From Torreya grandis (taxonomy: Eukaryota; Streptophyta; Pinopsida; Cupressales; Taxaceae), in contig JARHVA010001174.1 in assembly GCA_037957365.1 (NCBI GenBank), positions 3,250,001 to 3,314,000 of the forward strand: DNA of 64,000 bases, in the 5' to 3' direction. Positions 34,196 through 46,880 of this stretch are shown in pieces (position 1 is the first letter of the stretch; each line of letters starts with the position of its first letter). Made by a program: the position numbers and the translations under genes. The notes beneath the pieces are model-generated. The model was not told the origin of the DNA and did no database searches. It was given only the letters and a program-made list of their open reading frames with translations.

Positions 34196-34232
<37 letters not shown>

Positions 34233-34235
34233 TAA
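34187..34235. repeat. (TTA)n-(TA)n microsatellite
   Basis: TTA units switching to TA units, the same composition as at 33630. Confidence 0.93.
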
Positions 34236-34237
34236 GT

Positions 34238-34440
34238 TATAAACTGGCAACCCAGGTCTAAGGCCCTGGTTGTAGCCATGGTTGTCAGTTTGGCTGTAGT
34301 AGGCCTGGGAAAGGTTGACTAGTCTATCCCCCTCTCCTCCCTATTATGGGAGGGGATTGGGATGGCTCAGTGACCCCCCATGTATCCCCCTCCCCTATAC
34401 CCAACTGACCCTCTCCTCCCACCCTCCAATTTTTTTTTTT
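34238..34440. repeat. GC-rich dispersed repeat with two hairpins, copy 2
   Basis: Starts with AACTGGCAACC...GGTTGTCAGTT (34249-34297), a stem with one mismatch. Then GGTTGACTAG and a hairpin CCTCTCCTCCC-TATTAT-GGGAGGGGA at 34331-34355, and GTGACCCCCCATG. The second half is collinear with 540-660. It lies between a (TA)n array and a T-run. No ORF. Confidence 0.55.
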
Positions 34441-36123
34441 AATAATTTTTTTATAAATTAAAAAAATTCAAAAAAAACAAATACCCACACACATATATAG
34501 ATATATAAATTTCTTAAAAACCAAAAATTTATTATTTTCAAATTTAGAAGGGAAAATGGAAAATATATCAGGGAGTTGTAAGAGATTTAAAGGTTGCATA
34601 TTTTTTTATTTTCTCATAAGTAAATAACTAGATTTCTTAATAGAATCATAACTAAAACACACTCTAGATTTTCATCCAATATTTAGCCAGTTCATTAGTT
34701 TAAAAAAATTAAGAATTTAAAAAAAATAAACCCCTTATATATTTTATTGAATCTCCTGCTTCATCTAGTGCCTCATCATCCTCCATCTTAATTCTTCATT
34801 CTTCCTTCACCTATTTTATTCCTTGACAAATCTCCAAAACGGCTCCTCTCTCTAATAAGTTAACTTTTTAATGGAAAGGATGCTTGTCTGTTATTTTATT
34901 TTATTTTATTTTTAGGGTTAGGGTTTCACTCCTTTATTTTAATTCATTGATGAATTTTTCATTATTTTAATTTTTATTTGATTAGATTAATTATTACCCT
35001 GAAAATCAGATCATTGAATATATAATAAATTTATTATGAAACTAGTAAGAATGTACATTTATGTAGATAAGTACATATATATATGTGTTTATAATTATGC
35101 TCATTTAATTAAATTATTTTAATTAATATATAATTACATGTCTACAAATATGCATATTAATACGTATTGATATTGGGGTAGTAACATTTGATCCAAATTA
35201 AAAATAAATATGCACATTTCTTTATTTAGTCTGCTTATCTACATAATATCATTCTACGATACTCATAATTATATAAATATGTATTTACAAATAGTTTTAT
35301 TTACGCCCATTATGAAATGTTATTTGGGATCGATCACAATCATAATTGTGTTATTATTCCCATTTTAAAAATAAGTTTTGTTGTCAAAACACCAAGAAAA
35401 TAAAAGTTTATTAATTGAGACCAATTTAACATAACATGGATACTCAATGGGTTCAAGAAAACTATTTAAGTTAACACAATCTAGTTCTATGGATAAACTT
35501 ACCAAAAGTAATCCATTGACATGGAAACCCTTAGTAAGGCATAACATCATATTAATTGATAACATAAATTATTGTTAGCATTAAACACACAATCCAAGGT
35601 GGTCTTACATGAGTCGCAATGAACTTGGTTCCAAGTCACCACAACAAGGTAACTAAAATAAAGACTGATAATCAATCGCAAGATATTTTGCTCACACATC
35701 ATGTGCAGGGACACACTCAACACACCAATAATTCACATAATGTCACATCCTCATAAAAGCACTATAGAGCTTCAAAAAGGTATTATAGATACTTATCCCC
35801 TACTACATAGAATATAAGTGAAATAGGTAGTGATAAAAAATAAAACTATAATGTAACAATTGACCTTAATTTTCAAAATTAAAATATTAACTCTACACCC
35901 ATCCTTTTAAAATGTCACATTTTTGCACATCTTGATAGCTAAAAACAAATAAAATGCTACTAATTAATTTATAATTATGAGAAATGGGTTTTTGTGATCC
36001 ACTCTTTTTTTTTTAAAGTCTCAAATATTTTTTTTCAAAGAAATATTTTAAACTATTAATTCATATTCATGGGAAAATAGTTTTTCTAAACCTAATGCAT
36101 GTGAGGTAATTATAATAAATAAG
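34441..36123. other. AT-rich interval, no gene seen
   Basis: No coding signal. 34740-34930 has a C/T-rich stretch and AGGGTTAGGGTTTC, too short to be a telomere tract. TGTCACATCC at 35740 resembles LTR starts in this window but has no partner that I could find. Confidence 0.4.
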
Positions 36124-36775
36124 TGAGGATTTTAGAATTATATAAAAAATTAAAACACAATAAACACTTTAAATATATTTGACTTGGATAATAAGACATC
36201 CACTTGAAATTTAAATTTAAATTTTGATAATAAAACATATATTTAGATTTTTTTTTCCAAATTATAAAATCATGACAAATAATTATACATTATATTATTA
36301 AGGAAACTACAAACATTTTGAAATAATTCCATTACCGTATAAATGATAATTTATTATTTTTAAAGTAAAAATTAATTTATCTTAAACCTAGAGTTAATAT
36401 AAATCATATAAATTTGGCTCAGATTAATCCAATGGATTGCCAAAAATAAATGAGGATTTTAGAATTATAGAAAAGTTTAAAACATACTAAACACTTTTAA
36501 ATATACTTGACTTTGATAATAAGACATCCATTTCAAATTTGAATTTTGATAATCATATATGTATTTAGATTGTTATTTTTTTAATTATAAAATTATGATA
36601 AACAATTATCCATTACATTAGTAAGGAAACTACTAACATTGTGAAATCATCTCATTATTATATAGATGATAATTTATTATTTTTAAAATAAAAACTAAGT
36701 TATCTTATACCTAAATTTAATATGAATAATAGATATTTAGCTCATATTAACTTAATGGAATCCCAAAAATGATAA
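36124..36775. repeat. 327-bp tandem duplication
   Basis: Copy 1 36124-36450, copy 2 36451-36775, each starting TGAGGATTTTAGAATTATA and containing AATAAGACATCCA and GATAATTTATTATTTTTAAA. By eye roughly four positions in five agree, so it is older than the 78-bp and 149-bp duplications nearby. Confidence 0.9.
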
Positions 36776-37207
36776 TGCATACAAATATTATGTTCTCATT
36801 CAAAGTCCATAAAATAAGCCTTGCTACACTAAGAATAGAAACAACCAAAAGGATTCAAAAATAAAGAGTTCAAAAAAATTAATTCCCATAAACTAACTCC
36901 AAATGTAATTTGACAAAAACTAACTCCATCCACTTCTATATCCAAGATCATTCATTCATCACCACTTAAAAAAAAATCAATGAATTTTCCAAAAATAAAT
37001 CCTGAAATCTTCCAAAACCTTTAAAACCTCAGACATTGATACTACTATGAGTGTTCAAGACTTACCATTTTTAGTCATCATATGATGATAATGAGTTATT
37101 TGGATCAACTATCCAAATATCAAGGCTCGTATTTTTCTCTGAATCAACTATTCACTGACTTGAATATACAACCCTTGTTGAACAAGGTGTGGGAATGAGA
37201 AAATATT

Positions 37208-37471
<264 letters not shown>

Positions 37472-37475
<4 letters not shown>

Positions 37476-38185
37476 TGAAACGTGCACTTTATTAAATAAA
37501 AAACTTTACAAAATAAAATACAATTAGTCATAAAAAAAGGATGGGTGGAAAATTCACACCCCAAAAACCACATCGAGCTAAACAAGCCTCAGGAATGTAG
37601 CAGAAACAACTAGAAGGCCATACTAGCCAGCAGATTTAACACATGTGAACTAATAACCAAAAAGAGGATAAAACATAACAAAAAAAATAACTACTTAAGT
37701 AGTAGTAGTGAACATGGTAGAAAGTGGTAGAGGTGATGGAGACTCCTAAGGCTTCCCTCCCCACCCCTCATTAGTAGGGGGTCCTCATCCAAGGTAAGAG
37801 GCTCCCACCCATCATTTTGTTTCTCTTGAGTTTATTGTGGCTACTCAAAATTCTATTGAGGTGGAGAAACAGCTAGCACTAGGCATGAAAACTTGTCCTA
37901 CTGGGGAGCCATCCAGCCTCCTCTACTACCACTATCATGATGAGATGATCCACACCCAAAAGATGGCTAGCGAGAGCGAGGAGATGAGTTCCTCCAACTC
38001 TAAAACCTATGGCTTTGAGATCAAGAATGCCTGACTCCTCCACCACATCCCCAAGGAGGAGTGTGATTAATCAGATCCCAAATAATAACACAAGGGGAAT
38101 TCTCCCAGTGATCCATCAGCGCCTACAAATGGTGAAGTTCTAGCCACACTTTCTTCATCTAACTCTGGATCTGAAAGGTAACATT
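37472..38185 (-). mobile_element. LINE 3' end (3' UTR and upstream), 5'-truncated
   Basis: On the minus strand it ends TTATTTAATAAAGTGCACG followed by (AC)n. Upstream is the T-rich, G/T-alternating text typical of plant LINE 3' UTRs (GGCTTGTTTAGCTCG, GTGGTTTTTGGGGTG). 37837-38034 can be read as a 65-residue plus-strand ORF, but it has no recognised similarity and is probably chance. The 5' limit near 38185 is a composition change only. Confidence 0.6.
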
Positions 38186-39794
38186 AGAGATCACATTAGA
38201 TATATAATTTATGTATAGTATTGTAATAGATTAAAAAATTTCCAATATTAAATAATAATAAATTATTTATTGTGTATGTAATATATATAATTATGGATAG
38301 ATATAATTTTAAATAAATATTAAAATGAAAATAATGAACATAAATTAGGCATCACTTACATAATGAATTGGGTATGATTAAAAAGATAAATAACACTATA
38401 AATACTATAATGATATACATTGGAACCATTGTACACAGGTCTATAAAATTAATTGTTGTTCCATATATTTAATTTGGATAAACATTATTGGTCTTGATGT
38501 GAACTATACTTGGGACTTTGGATTGTAGCCTAAATATGCTAGTCTACCCTACATGTCAATTTTTTTTGTATGGCGCTTATTTATTCAACATTGCATTTCA
38601 ATACAGATATAATTCATAATAAGAGTAAATAATAGAGAAAGTATATGTATTTATTATAATCCTTTATAACTTTGAATAGTTTGCCTAAAATTTTAGTTTT
38701 TGTTTATTACAATCTCTTAAAAAAAGTTGTATTTTATGGATAAAAAATGTAAAAACAACCATATGACCATAAAATTTAGGTGCTACTCAAAATTGATATG
38801 TTCCACATATGATGCAAAAAAAATAGCTTGAGTGCATGTAAAAGTGCAAGACATGATTTGAATAAAATTACTATGTATTTATCTTCTCCTATTCAAAATT
38901 ATAACCTATAAAGTATTTTGTCTATCTCCACATTCAAAATCATGTTCTATATTATTTGGCCACCACTACTTATTTACAAATAAAATCAGATCTTTACACA
39001 TATATTTTTACCTGTCTATCTACCACGTCGCACTATAGTGACTAAAACAGGTGGCCAAGATAGGCTAGACTTGTTCAATGAAATAGAGAGTACTGAAATT
39101 GAAGTAATATAGAGAAAAGTTCAATGGCATGTTTCATTTGTCAATGAAATATATAGTTTTATTTGAACTATTTCAATTACCTATACATGATTGCAACATG
39201 TGTCATATCAATGAAAATGAGTGTCAAATATCAAATGACTCTTCAAAAAACATAGAGAATACACCACGTGTCCATTTTTTATGAGTCTAAAACTGATTAT
39301 ATGAAAATTATGACTTCTTTATTAAAAACCTAATTAGATGACTCTAAAACAAATTATTGGAAAAATGGTAAATGTTTCTTCAATGAAAGATGCCTCTTAT
39401 ATAATATAATGGATTAATGAAATATCTCATATGCAAATATATATGGATACAAATATTTTCAAACTTTTTTCATTTTCATTCTCAATAACACTGACCACAA
39501 CCATTGTATTCATAATAATAGCACTCAATTCTCTTTATTCAATGAAGAAAAGAAAGGTAAAACTACTGACATGACCACAAATGCTACCAATTTTTGATAG
39601 TCTATTAGACTCAGGTTCATTATCTGCATACTCTCTCCAAATGTTATGGTGGTCTAATGTATCTCAAATTAGGCACCACCTTAGATGTCACATATTTATT
39701 TTTAGAGGCTATAACTACCATATTGAAGAGTTTAAGTCATAAAAAATTAGTTAATAAAACTTAAAACTAAGATAATTGGTAACATCCTTTTGAT
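38186..39794. other. AT-rich interval, no gene seen
   Basis: Minus-strand continuation of the gag fragment at 39795 would place a protease here; none is readable. Otherwise featureless. Confidence 0.4.
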
Positions 39795-40080
39795 GGTGTG
39801 CTTTGCCACAATTGAAGTAAACCAGGAGACCACAACCCTGTCCTATACCACATCTTCATTTGTGTCATAATGTTACTCCACCTTGATTAAACCCTCTATC
39901 TTGATTGAATCCACTACCTTGATAATAACTTCCCTTTTGGTTCTAGGCATTCCATCCATCTTAAATTTGCTAAAAAAACCACCTCAATTTTGGTTAAACA
40001 TGCCACTTCGAGCTTGATTATAACCTTGTTTATTTGAAGAACCACCTTGATGTACAAACCTCTCAAACCCTAACACAAAC
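39795..40080 (-). pseudogene. Gypsy-type gag C-terminus: G/N/Q-rich linker and CCHC-like knuckle
   Basis: Minus-strand translation gives RFVHQGGSSNKQGYNQARSG, then repeated F-N-Q and QGSGFNQDRGFNQGG, then V-Y-F-N-C-G-K-A-H-H-Q-K-D-V. The latter matches the C-Y-N-C-G-K-x-G-H-x-x-R-D-C nucleocapsid knuckle with the outer Cys positions lost. A glycine/asparagine/glutamine-rich linker before a single knuckle is usual in plant Gypsy (chromovirus or similar) gags. Stops interrupt it; no capsid part is readable upstream (higher coordinates). Confidence 0.7.
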
Positions 40081-40188
40081 CCTAACACAATGCTTATTCA
40101 TAAATAATTTTGAATTTGAAACCAAAAATGTTCAATGTGATACATGTCAAGAAGAATAATTGTAAATTATTTCTTTTATGAATACATA

Positions 40189-40192
<4 letters not shown>

Positions 40193-40240
<48 letters not shown>
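40193..40240. repeat. (CA)n microsatellite
   Basis: Uninterrupted CA run of about 48 bp. Confidence 0.96.
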
Positions 40241-40242
<2 letters not shown>

Positions 40243-42697
40243 CACATATATATTTATATATATGTTACATACAGACACACACACCATTATAACTGGTGAT
40301 TCTAAATAAACAATACATGTCTCTTATAATTTTAGGGTGAATTAGAACCACACATGTGTAGTAATTATGGTGAAATAATGTCAAAAAATAGACTAGAGTG
40401 TATTTTATAGGGAAATTAGAAACACAAATATAGGAAATAGTATAAAATTTTGGCTATTCGACCAATGTGTATTTTCACACAATGAGCCATTTTCAAAAAT
40501 GGAAAAAAAAACTACTTATAGCCAATTGGATATATATCCATTGAAATTATCCCTAGTTAGTGGGCTCATAGTATTAAGATAACCCCAAAGAACCCTATGT
40601 CAATGGGTGATACCTACATAGCCACTACTATGGAGAGGGATTTAGACTGATGTAGTTCTCCCCTAATGTTTTGGATTGTGTGTGCACAAAGGTAAAATAT
40701 GTGGAAAGCAAGTACAACAATGGTCTAGCTTGTACCATGTAAACTATGGCTCATGGTGTTATCCTTTAGTACTTAAGATCTATAGATGGGTTGTCCTAAT
40801 GACTGATATTAAAATAAGAGATAATAGCGAAGTTTTTCTCACTTTAATACTTGATTGGGTATCTTTGATAAGTTGCCTTGTGAGTTGTTAGGTATGTGAT
40901 AGGTGAGGAATGAATGAGGGTTGATCTTGTATATATATCAATCCCTATTAGAAATATATCACATTAAATCACCTAGGCTAATAATAAGGACATGTTTCAT
41001 TTGTAAATTTTATGACTTTAGGGCACTAAACACTTGTATTGGAATATGACACTTGCATCGACATATTCATCTAGATGGGACACAAGTGTTCAAAAAGCTA
41101 GAAAATAGGCAAAGTCCTAAACTTGTAGAGATAAAAGATAATCATGTTTCAAACACTCTGATCATGATATAGTGTTTCAAATAGTACTAAAAATCAATTA
41201 CAAACTAAGTTATTCTACCCTATTATTTCCTATTTCCAAATGAGCCATTTTAAAATATAAATCACTACATGCACTTGTATATAACATTATACACTATTTT
41301 TTACACACAAGCCCACATAAGGGGGAAAACTACATCAATTTGAGGACCTCTTCATAATATATGTTTGTGTAGGTAACATTCATTGATAGAGGGGTCTTTG
41401 AGGTTAGCTCAACTTGACTTGATCTAACTAACCCTTGTTTTATAAGATCACATGCCCCAATTAGAGGACCAAGGAATTTAAATCACACAATAATATTAAA
41501 TACCTATGCACAAGATCTAAATAGAGAATCTGAAAGGTGATAATCAAACCTAATATGTGTAGGTGGAAGTTTTAGAAAATATTTAATATTTTGTATCAAA
41601 AACTAGTGGTAGAATTAAGACACTAGTGTCCACATGGTGATGCAAGTTTCCACACTGACATAAAGAAAATATTCAAAATCTAATAACTAGATCCAGATAT
41701 TTAGACAAACCACTTCTACACCTTCACTACTCAGATCTACCTATGCATCATTGTATAATACAAGTATAATTTTTCTTTCATATTACTATTATCATAATAT
41801 TAAATGTTGTAATTTCCATATTTAGCATATGCTTAGATTAAATATATCTCATCATACTACTAGTAGATTATAAATCATTTAGTTGGCCTAAGTTTTAGAG
41901 TAACTTACGCCTTGGTTGATTTAGCTAATATATTTCATATTAATCCTTATTTTTAAAAAGGGTATAAAATGGGGGATTTATATGAATAGATTATTTTTGA
42001 TAAGACTTAAGATACAATACATCATTAATGACCATGTTATTTAGGTTAATCAAGCTAATTCATAATAAAGTTCACATATCATTATAACTACTAATGATAC
42101 ACTACATATACATTTTTAAGATGAATGTAATAGTGAATATGGATATACTACAACACTTGATCATTTATCTAATTTAAACATTGATATTGCTATTAATCCT
42201 CATCCAAAATGTATGGAGTAAACTTTGATTAATCCTATACCTATACATGGATATCCCAGTAATGGGATCATTAGTTAGCTCAAATATAATCAATTGCACA
42301 TAGTTTTTTGATGACTTTTTGATTGCTTATTCCTTGTATTATTCTATTTTGACATGGATGTGTACACATACTCTTGCATTGATCAACATTTTATCCCTTC
42401 ATTTTGTTTAACTTAGCCCTTACCTTTTGCTTGTTTATCTTGATTTAGACATTTATCACACCGATCCTATGATGATGCATCCTTTAAAACAAACTCATCC
42501 TAATGCACATTATTTATGGCATACTACTTGATCACCCATACATATTGATTATCTATACTTTTTATGGCTTACATTGAGCTTACACAATCACACTCATTTA
42601 TTTTTGCATATTATATGATCATATACATTGATTCCTCCTCATTTCCCTCCATCTCCCACATACTCTCTTGAGCTACAATGTTGCAATTCACATATAC
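40241..42697. other. AT-rich interval, no gene seen
   Basis: No domain recognised in six frames. The 71-codon ORF at 40676-40891 has no familiar motif and looks like chance. Confidence 0.4.
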
Positions 42698-45600
42698 ATT
42701 GGGGGCATGTTTCTTGATTTCACTTCCTCCACATTCCTATTACACTTAATGCACACTATACCTTGATTCATGGTGTGTATTGTTCAAATCCCTTCCATTA
42801 TTCTATTTCAAATTCTTTCCACTTGGCCTTGTTTTTTTTATACATGTGTTCTAAATATATTCAAAAATATAATTACAATTAAAAATTAAAACAAAAAAAA
42901 AAATTAGGACCTAAGCATAACGTGTTTTGTTTATTACTACATTGATTTATGTTATTTATCACATGTGTTGTATATATAGCATAAATACTTGATCATGTTA
43001 GTTTTAGCCTTTTTTATCCTTAATTAACTTGAGTACTAGATTAATATCTATTTTTGTACTTTACCCTATCTAAATCACCTAGGAGAATCTATTTTTATTC
43101 CAAACTAGTATCTATCACCTACAAAGAGTTTTTGATTGCTAAAAATTCCTTTAAGCATCTGTATGTCCAAACCTAGATTCAAAGTTTGACATGTTTCCCT
43201 AAGTGAAAACAACATCTAACAGGGATAATAGTGGGAGGCATTCTTATCCCTATGTGGTGTTCCTATCTTTATCCCTCAAATATTTTAATTTTGAAATTAA
43301 ACCCACCCTTATAAGATAAACCAAGTAAGATGGTAGTGGGGTCGATCATGTCCTTATGTACCAATCATGTCTTTTAAAATATTTAGTTCATAATTTTGGG
43401 ATCTTGCATCTATAGTTATTATGTTTCTTTTTATACTCTTAATTAGTCAACATACTCAACAATCAAACAAAAATAACTAAGTTTGTTATTCATTTTCATA
43501 ATTAGTATTCTTTCAATTATTTGTGCCTTGTCAAATTTAATTATTTACTTTCATTTTTCTTGTCAAAAGTACATTTTCAACATTATCAATTACTCTATTC
43601 AATTTATCTTAATTAGGGTCACTTAACATATTAATATAAATTTCAATAAAATAATATATCACATATCCTTTTTCAAATGCTCATGCATTTCATGATATAT
43701 ATGAGTGAGATGCAGAACATCTAGGTAATACATGATACATGGATGTATAGAAGCAAAACATTTTTTTACTTAGGGGCCATGCTAATGCTGGGGGAATATC
43801 ATTCCATATGTTACATTGATATAAGTTATATCTTTCTATGGCCCTTTCCACTTATCATGTTGAGCTACATTAACTACTTACACAAGTTTTTTTTCCTTAT
43901 ATTATTTATAGTGCTTCATTTCATGGATATGTTAAATTTTTATTCTTTAGATTTCACATAGATTGATGGTGTAAACTAGTTGAACTTGTTCTATGGTTAA
44001 TTTTTTCTATTTCATTTCCTACATTTTAATCATTGATAATGATTTATTTTGGCTCTTGCCTTAGTTTATGATACTATTTGATTGATTTTTCATTATATGA
44101 ATCTTTCTTTCTTTAGCCCTTACTTTATTTTATGACTTTTGATGTATTGAGTTTTACATTATATGACTCTTTCTTTGGGCCCTTGCCTTTTTCTATTATT
44201 TTTATTTCTTTGAGTTTCACTTTCTATGAATTTTTAATTTGTATGTCCCTTTCCTTGTGTGGAATTTAATTTTCCATTGTGTGTGGCTCTTTCAAACTAT
44301 GACATTAAGTGTTCTTGTGTGTATTTTATTGTGTGCATCAAGGCCATGACATTATGGGCTTATGAGTGGATACATCTAAGCTTTTTTAATAATATTTTAG
44401 TGTTGTGATTCATATCATGAACCTTTTTACTTATGTGTGGTGACATGATATGTATATTTTATGTGTAAGTTACTATTCTTATTTTAGACACATAAATTAA
44501 TATTTAAGCTAAAATAGTGCACTTGTGATCACCCTTTTTACACAATTAGCTTATGCCTTATTCCAGGACCTTTTGACCACTTTCATTCATTTTCCATGTA
44601 GATGACCCATTCATATAAGAAGAAAATAAACTCCAAAAATGTCCCTATTCCTCATGAAAATAGCTCAGGCTTATCCATAGACTGTTCCATACTCCCATAT
44701 CAACAACTTTTGTACTTAAGAAAATAACACACCATTTGGATAGAAGTGATCCATGATAACATCCAGTTCCATTGGTATTATCCTCTCACAAAATAACGAC
44801 TAATTTATCAAATTAAAATTCATGTAATGGGTCATCCCACAAGTTTAGAAATTTCCATCGAAAGGAATTACCAAAATATCAGTATAAAGCCACACCTCAA
44901 TCCATTTTACACACAAGAGGCTTCAAAATTAAAAATCACCAAAATTCTAATGCACATTGAGATTAATTTCCACCATTCTCTAAATTATGAATACATATAA
45001 CCCTAGTATCCCTAAAATAAAGTATGAATACACATATAATGTCACAAGTCATAGTTGAAGCACGTAATCACACCATAATTGCACCAACATTTAACATTTT
45101 GCACCATTATTTCACACACACCACCATAGCATGGGATAACTACAGGGAGTTTGATCCCTCCTTAGAGTATTGATATGTAGGCAATTCTCAACATACGGGG
45201 TGTTAATTTCAATATAAACTTTAACTGCTAACTTTTTTTCACCCCATGATAACATTTGTTCTTTTGGTATATTGAGCTAGAGTTACAAGTGAAGGAAAAG
45301 ATATACAATGGTTTTTGTGATGGATCAAAGGCTCTCATACACTCAATAAAATATACGAGTGAAGGAGACCCTATCACAATAAAATCATAATTATATCATC
45401 TATAGGACACTAGTACTCCTTAAGGATAAAAACATCCCATGCCCTTATACAGATACAATGCTCTTATCTAGAGATCTTGTAAAGACATGCTTTTAAATTT
45501 TCATCCAATCAACACAATCACACAACATGTTTTAAATTATTAGTCACAGTCCTATATTCTAATTTTATAGATAAGTTGTATTTCTTTAGTACTTTCCCAT

Positions 45601-45950
45601 TTTAGCATATTTATAAATCTAGTAAGTTTTAAATTAGTTTGATTTTACACAATAAATTTTCTTATCTAAGAAATTAATTCATTTAGTTTACAAAATTTGA
45701 TAAAACATATGGGTGAACCCATTGTTTATTGAACATCACAAAAACCCCATTAGAGTTTCCTTTATTTTTAGCACTGCCATTAGGGTTTTAGATTTTAGAT
45801 TTTATGATTTCCATATTCATCATAATCATAATGACTGCATCTATTTATCATTTCTTGGTTTAAAGATTTTTGGTGATATTTACATGTTCCTTACCTATCT
45901 CTTGTCATATATTTTTCATGTACATAATCCCATGGATATATAATGTCAAG
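42698..45950. other. Probable left LTR/leader remains of a Gypsy relic
   Basis: ATTGGGGGCATG at 42698 resembles the sequence found near the 3' ends of large plant Gypsy elements. About 42840-42965 (ATTCAAAAATA..., A-rich, then GACCTAAGCAT and TTTGTTTATTACTACATT) aligns with 48465-48595. No coding sequence is readable here. Confidence 0.35.
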
Positions 45951-46309
45951 TCAAAGATCATATCATATATCAATCACGAGCTAGATAATGAGTAATTTTA
46001 TGGTGATTATTGTTATATGGCTTAGTTTGAGTTGACACCTATTATTGATAGATGTTAGAGAGCTAATATGGTTGATTTTTTTCCTCCTACACCTAGAACT
46101 CACAATCACCTTAGCTCATATCCCATGTCTACTATTCACCCTATGCTTACAATAGACCCTATAGTCTAAATTATTATCACTAGATGAGGTTAGGTGCCTC
46201 ATCAATTGAGATACAAGGAATAAATTTAGGTAACTCCTCTTCATCCCCAACCTAATCCAATGATACCAATTCATTAGTATATAGGATATGATATTTTTGA
46301 TCAATTAAG

Positions 46310-46880
46310 GAATACACTAGCTAAGATTTCCATACTAGAATTACTTTAAAATACCACTATTTTCAAGGACATTGTATACCAAGCATTGAATCAAAAACTT
46401 ATGCCTTTTGACATAGAGCCTTATTAATTTGCATCTATTGTAAACACTTTGAAGCATATTGAGGATTTTATCTCTTTTATCAATGAGTATTTGACTTCAC
46501 AATAAACCATACCTTTATTCATACAAGTTTAAGTTAAAAATATAGTAGTGAAAAGGTTTTTAACTAATAATGGTTTAGGGTTGAATATTTTTGATTTTAC
46601 ATTCTTATAGACATTGGGTATTAACATGGTTACTCTTTAAAAATACATATAATAACATCAAAGGATTTGATGATGTGCCTTGTCAAGCCTTGATTTCTAT
46701 CACTTTTAATATTAAATTAGGGCCCAAAGCCCAAACCATTCAGTTCTAAGTAATGCCTAATCTTTTTCACTATAATTTAATCTTAGGTAGGACATGTAAG
46801 CCATACCTTCTACTTTATAAATATGTTTTAATTTTTTACATGATGGATATTTATGTACATGCCCAATGGATGATCAACAA
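46310..46880 (+). pseudogene. Gypsy (Tat-lineage-like) gag end and aspartic protease remnant
   Basis: The protease would cut the Gag-Pol polyprotein. Frames give LAKISILELL, IPLFIQV-stop-VKNIVVKRFLTNNGLGLN, then FDDVPCQAL, ITFNIKLGPKAQTIQF, VMPNLFHYNLILGRT. This is the order of the large plant Gypsy protease (P-L-H-I-x-V, L-I-D-G-G-A-G-L-N, flap-side Y-D-D, I-G-P, and Y-N-I-L-L-G-R-P-W). The catalytic D of LIDGG is N here and W of GRPW is lost, and there are several stops. No RT follows up to 48400, so only this piece of pol survives. Confidence 0.72.

Noticed and set aside
34915..34928. AGGGTTAGGGTTTC and, at 40069-40092, AAACCCTAACACAAACCCTAAC as interstitial telomere repeat
   Set aside because: Only two imperfect units each, expected by chance or from common plant promoter motifs.
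37837..38034. 65-codon frame with mixed composition as a host gene
   Set aside because: It lies antisense in a LINE 3' region, has no recognised motif, and no exon or splice context is visible.
39592..39640. LLDSGSLSAYS on the plus strand as a retroviral-type protease active site
   Set aside because: The adjacent gag is on the minus strand and the frame has no supporting flap or G-R-P motif.
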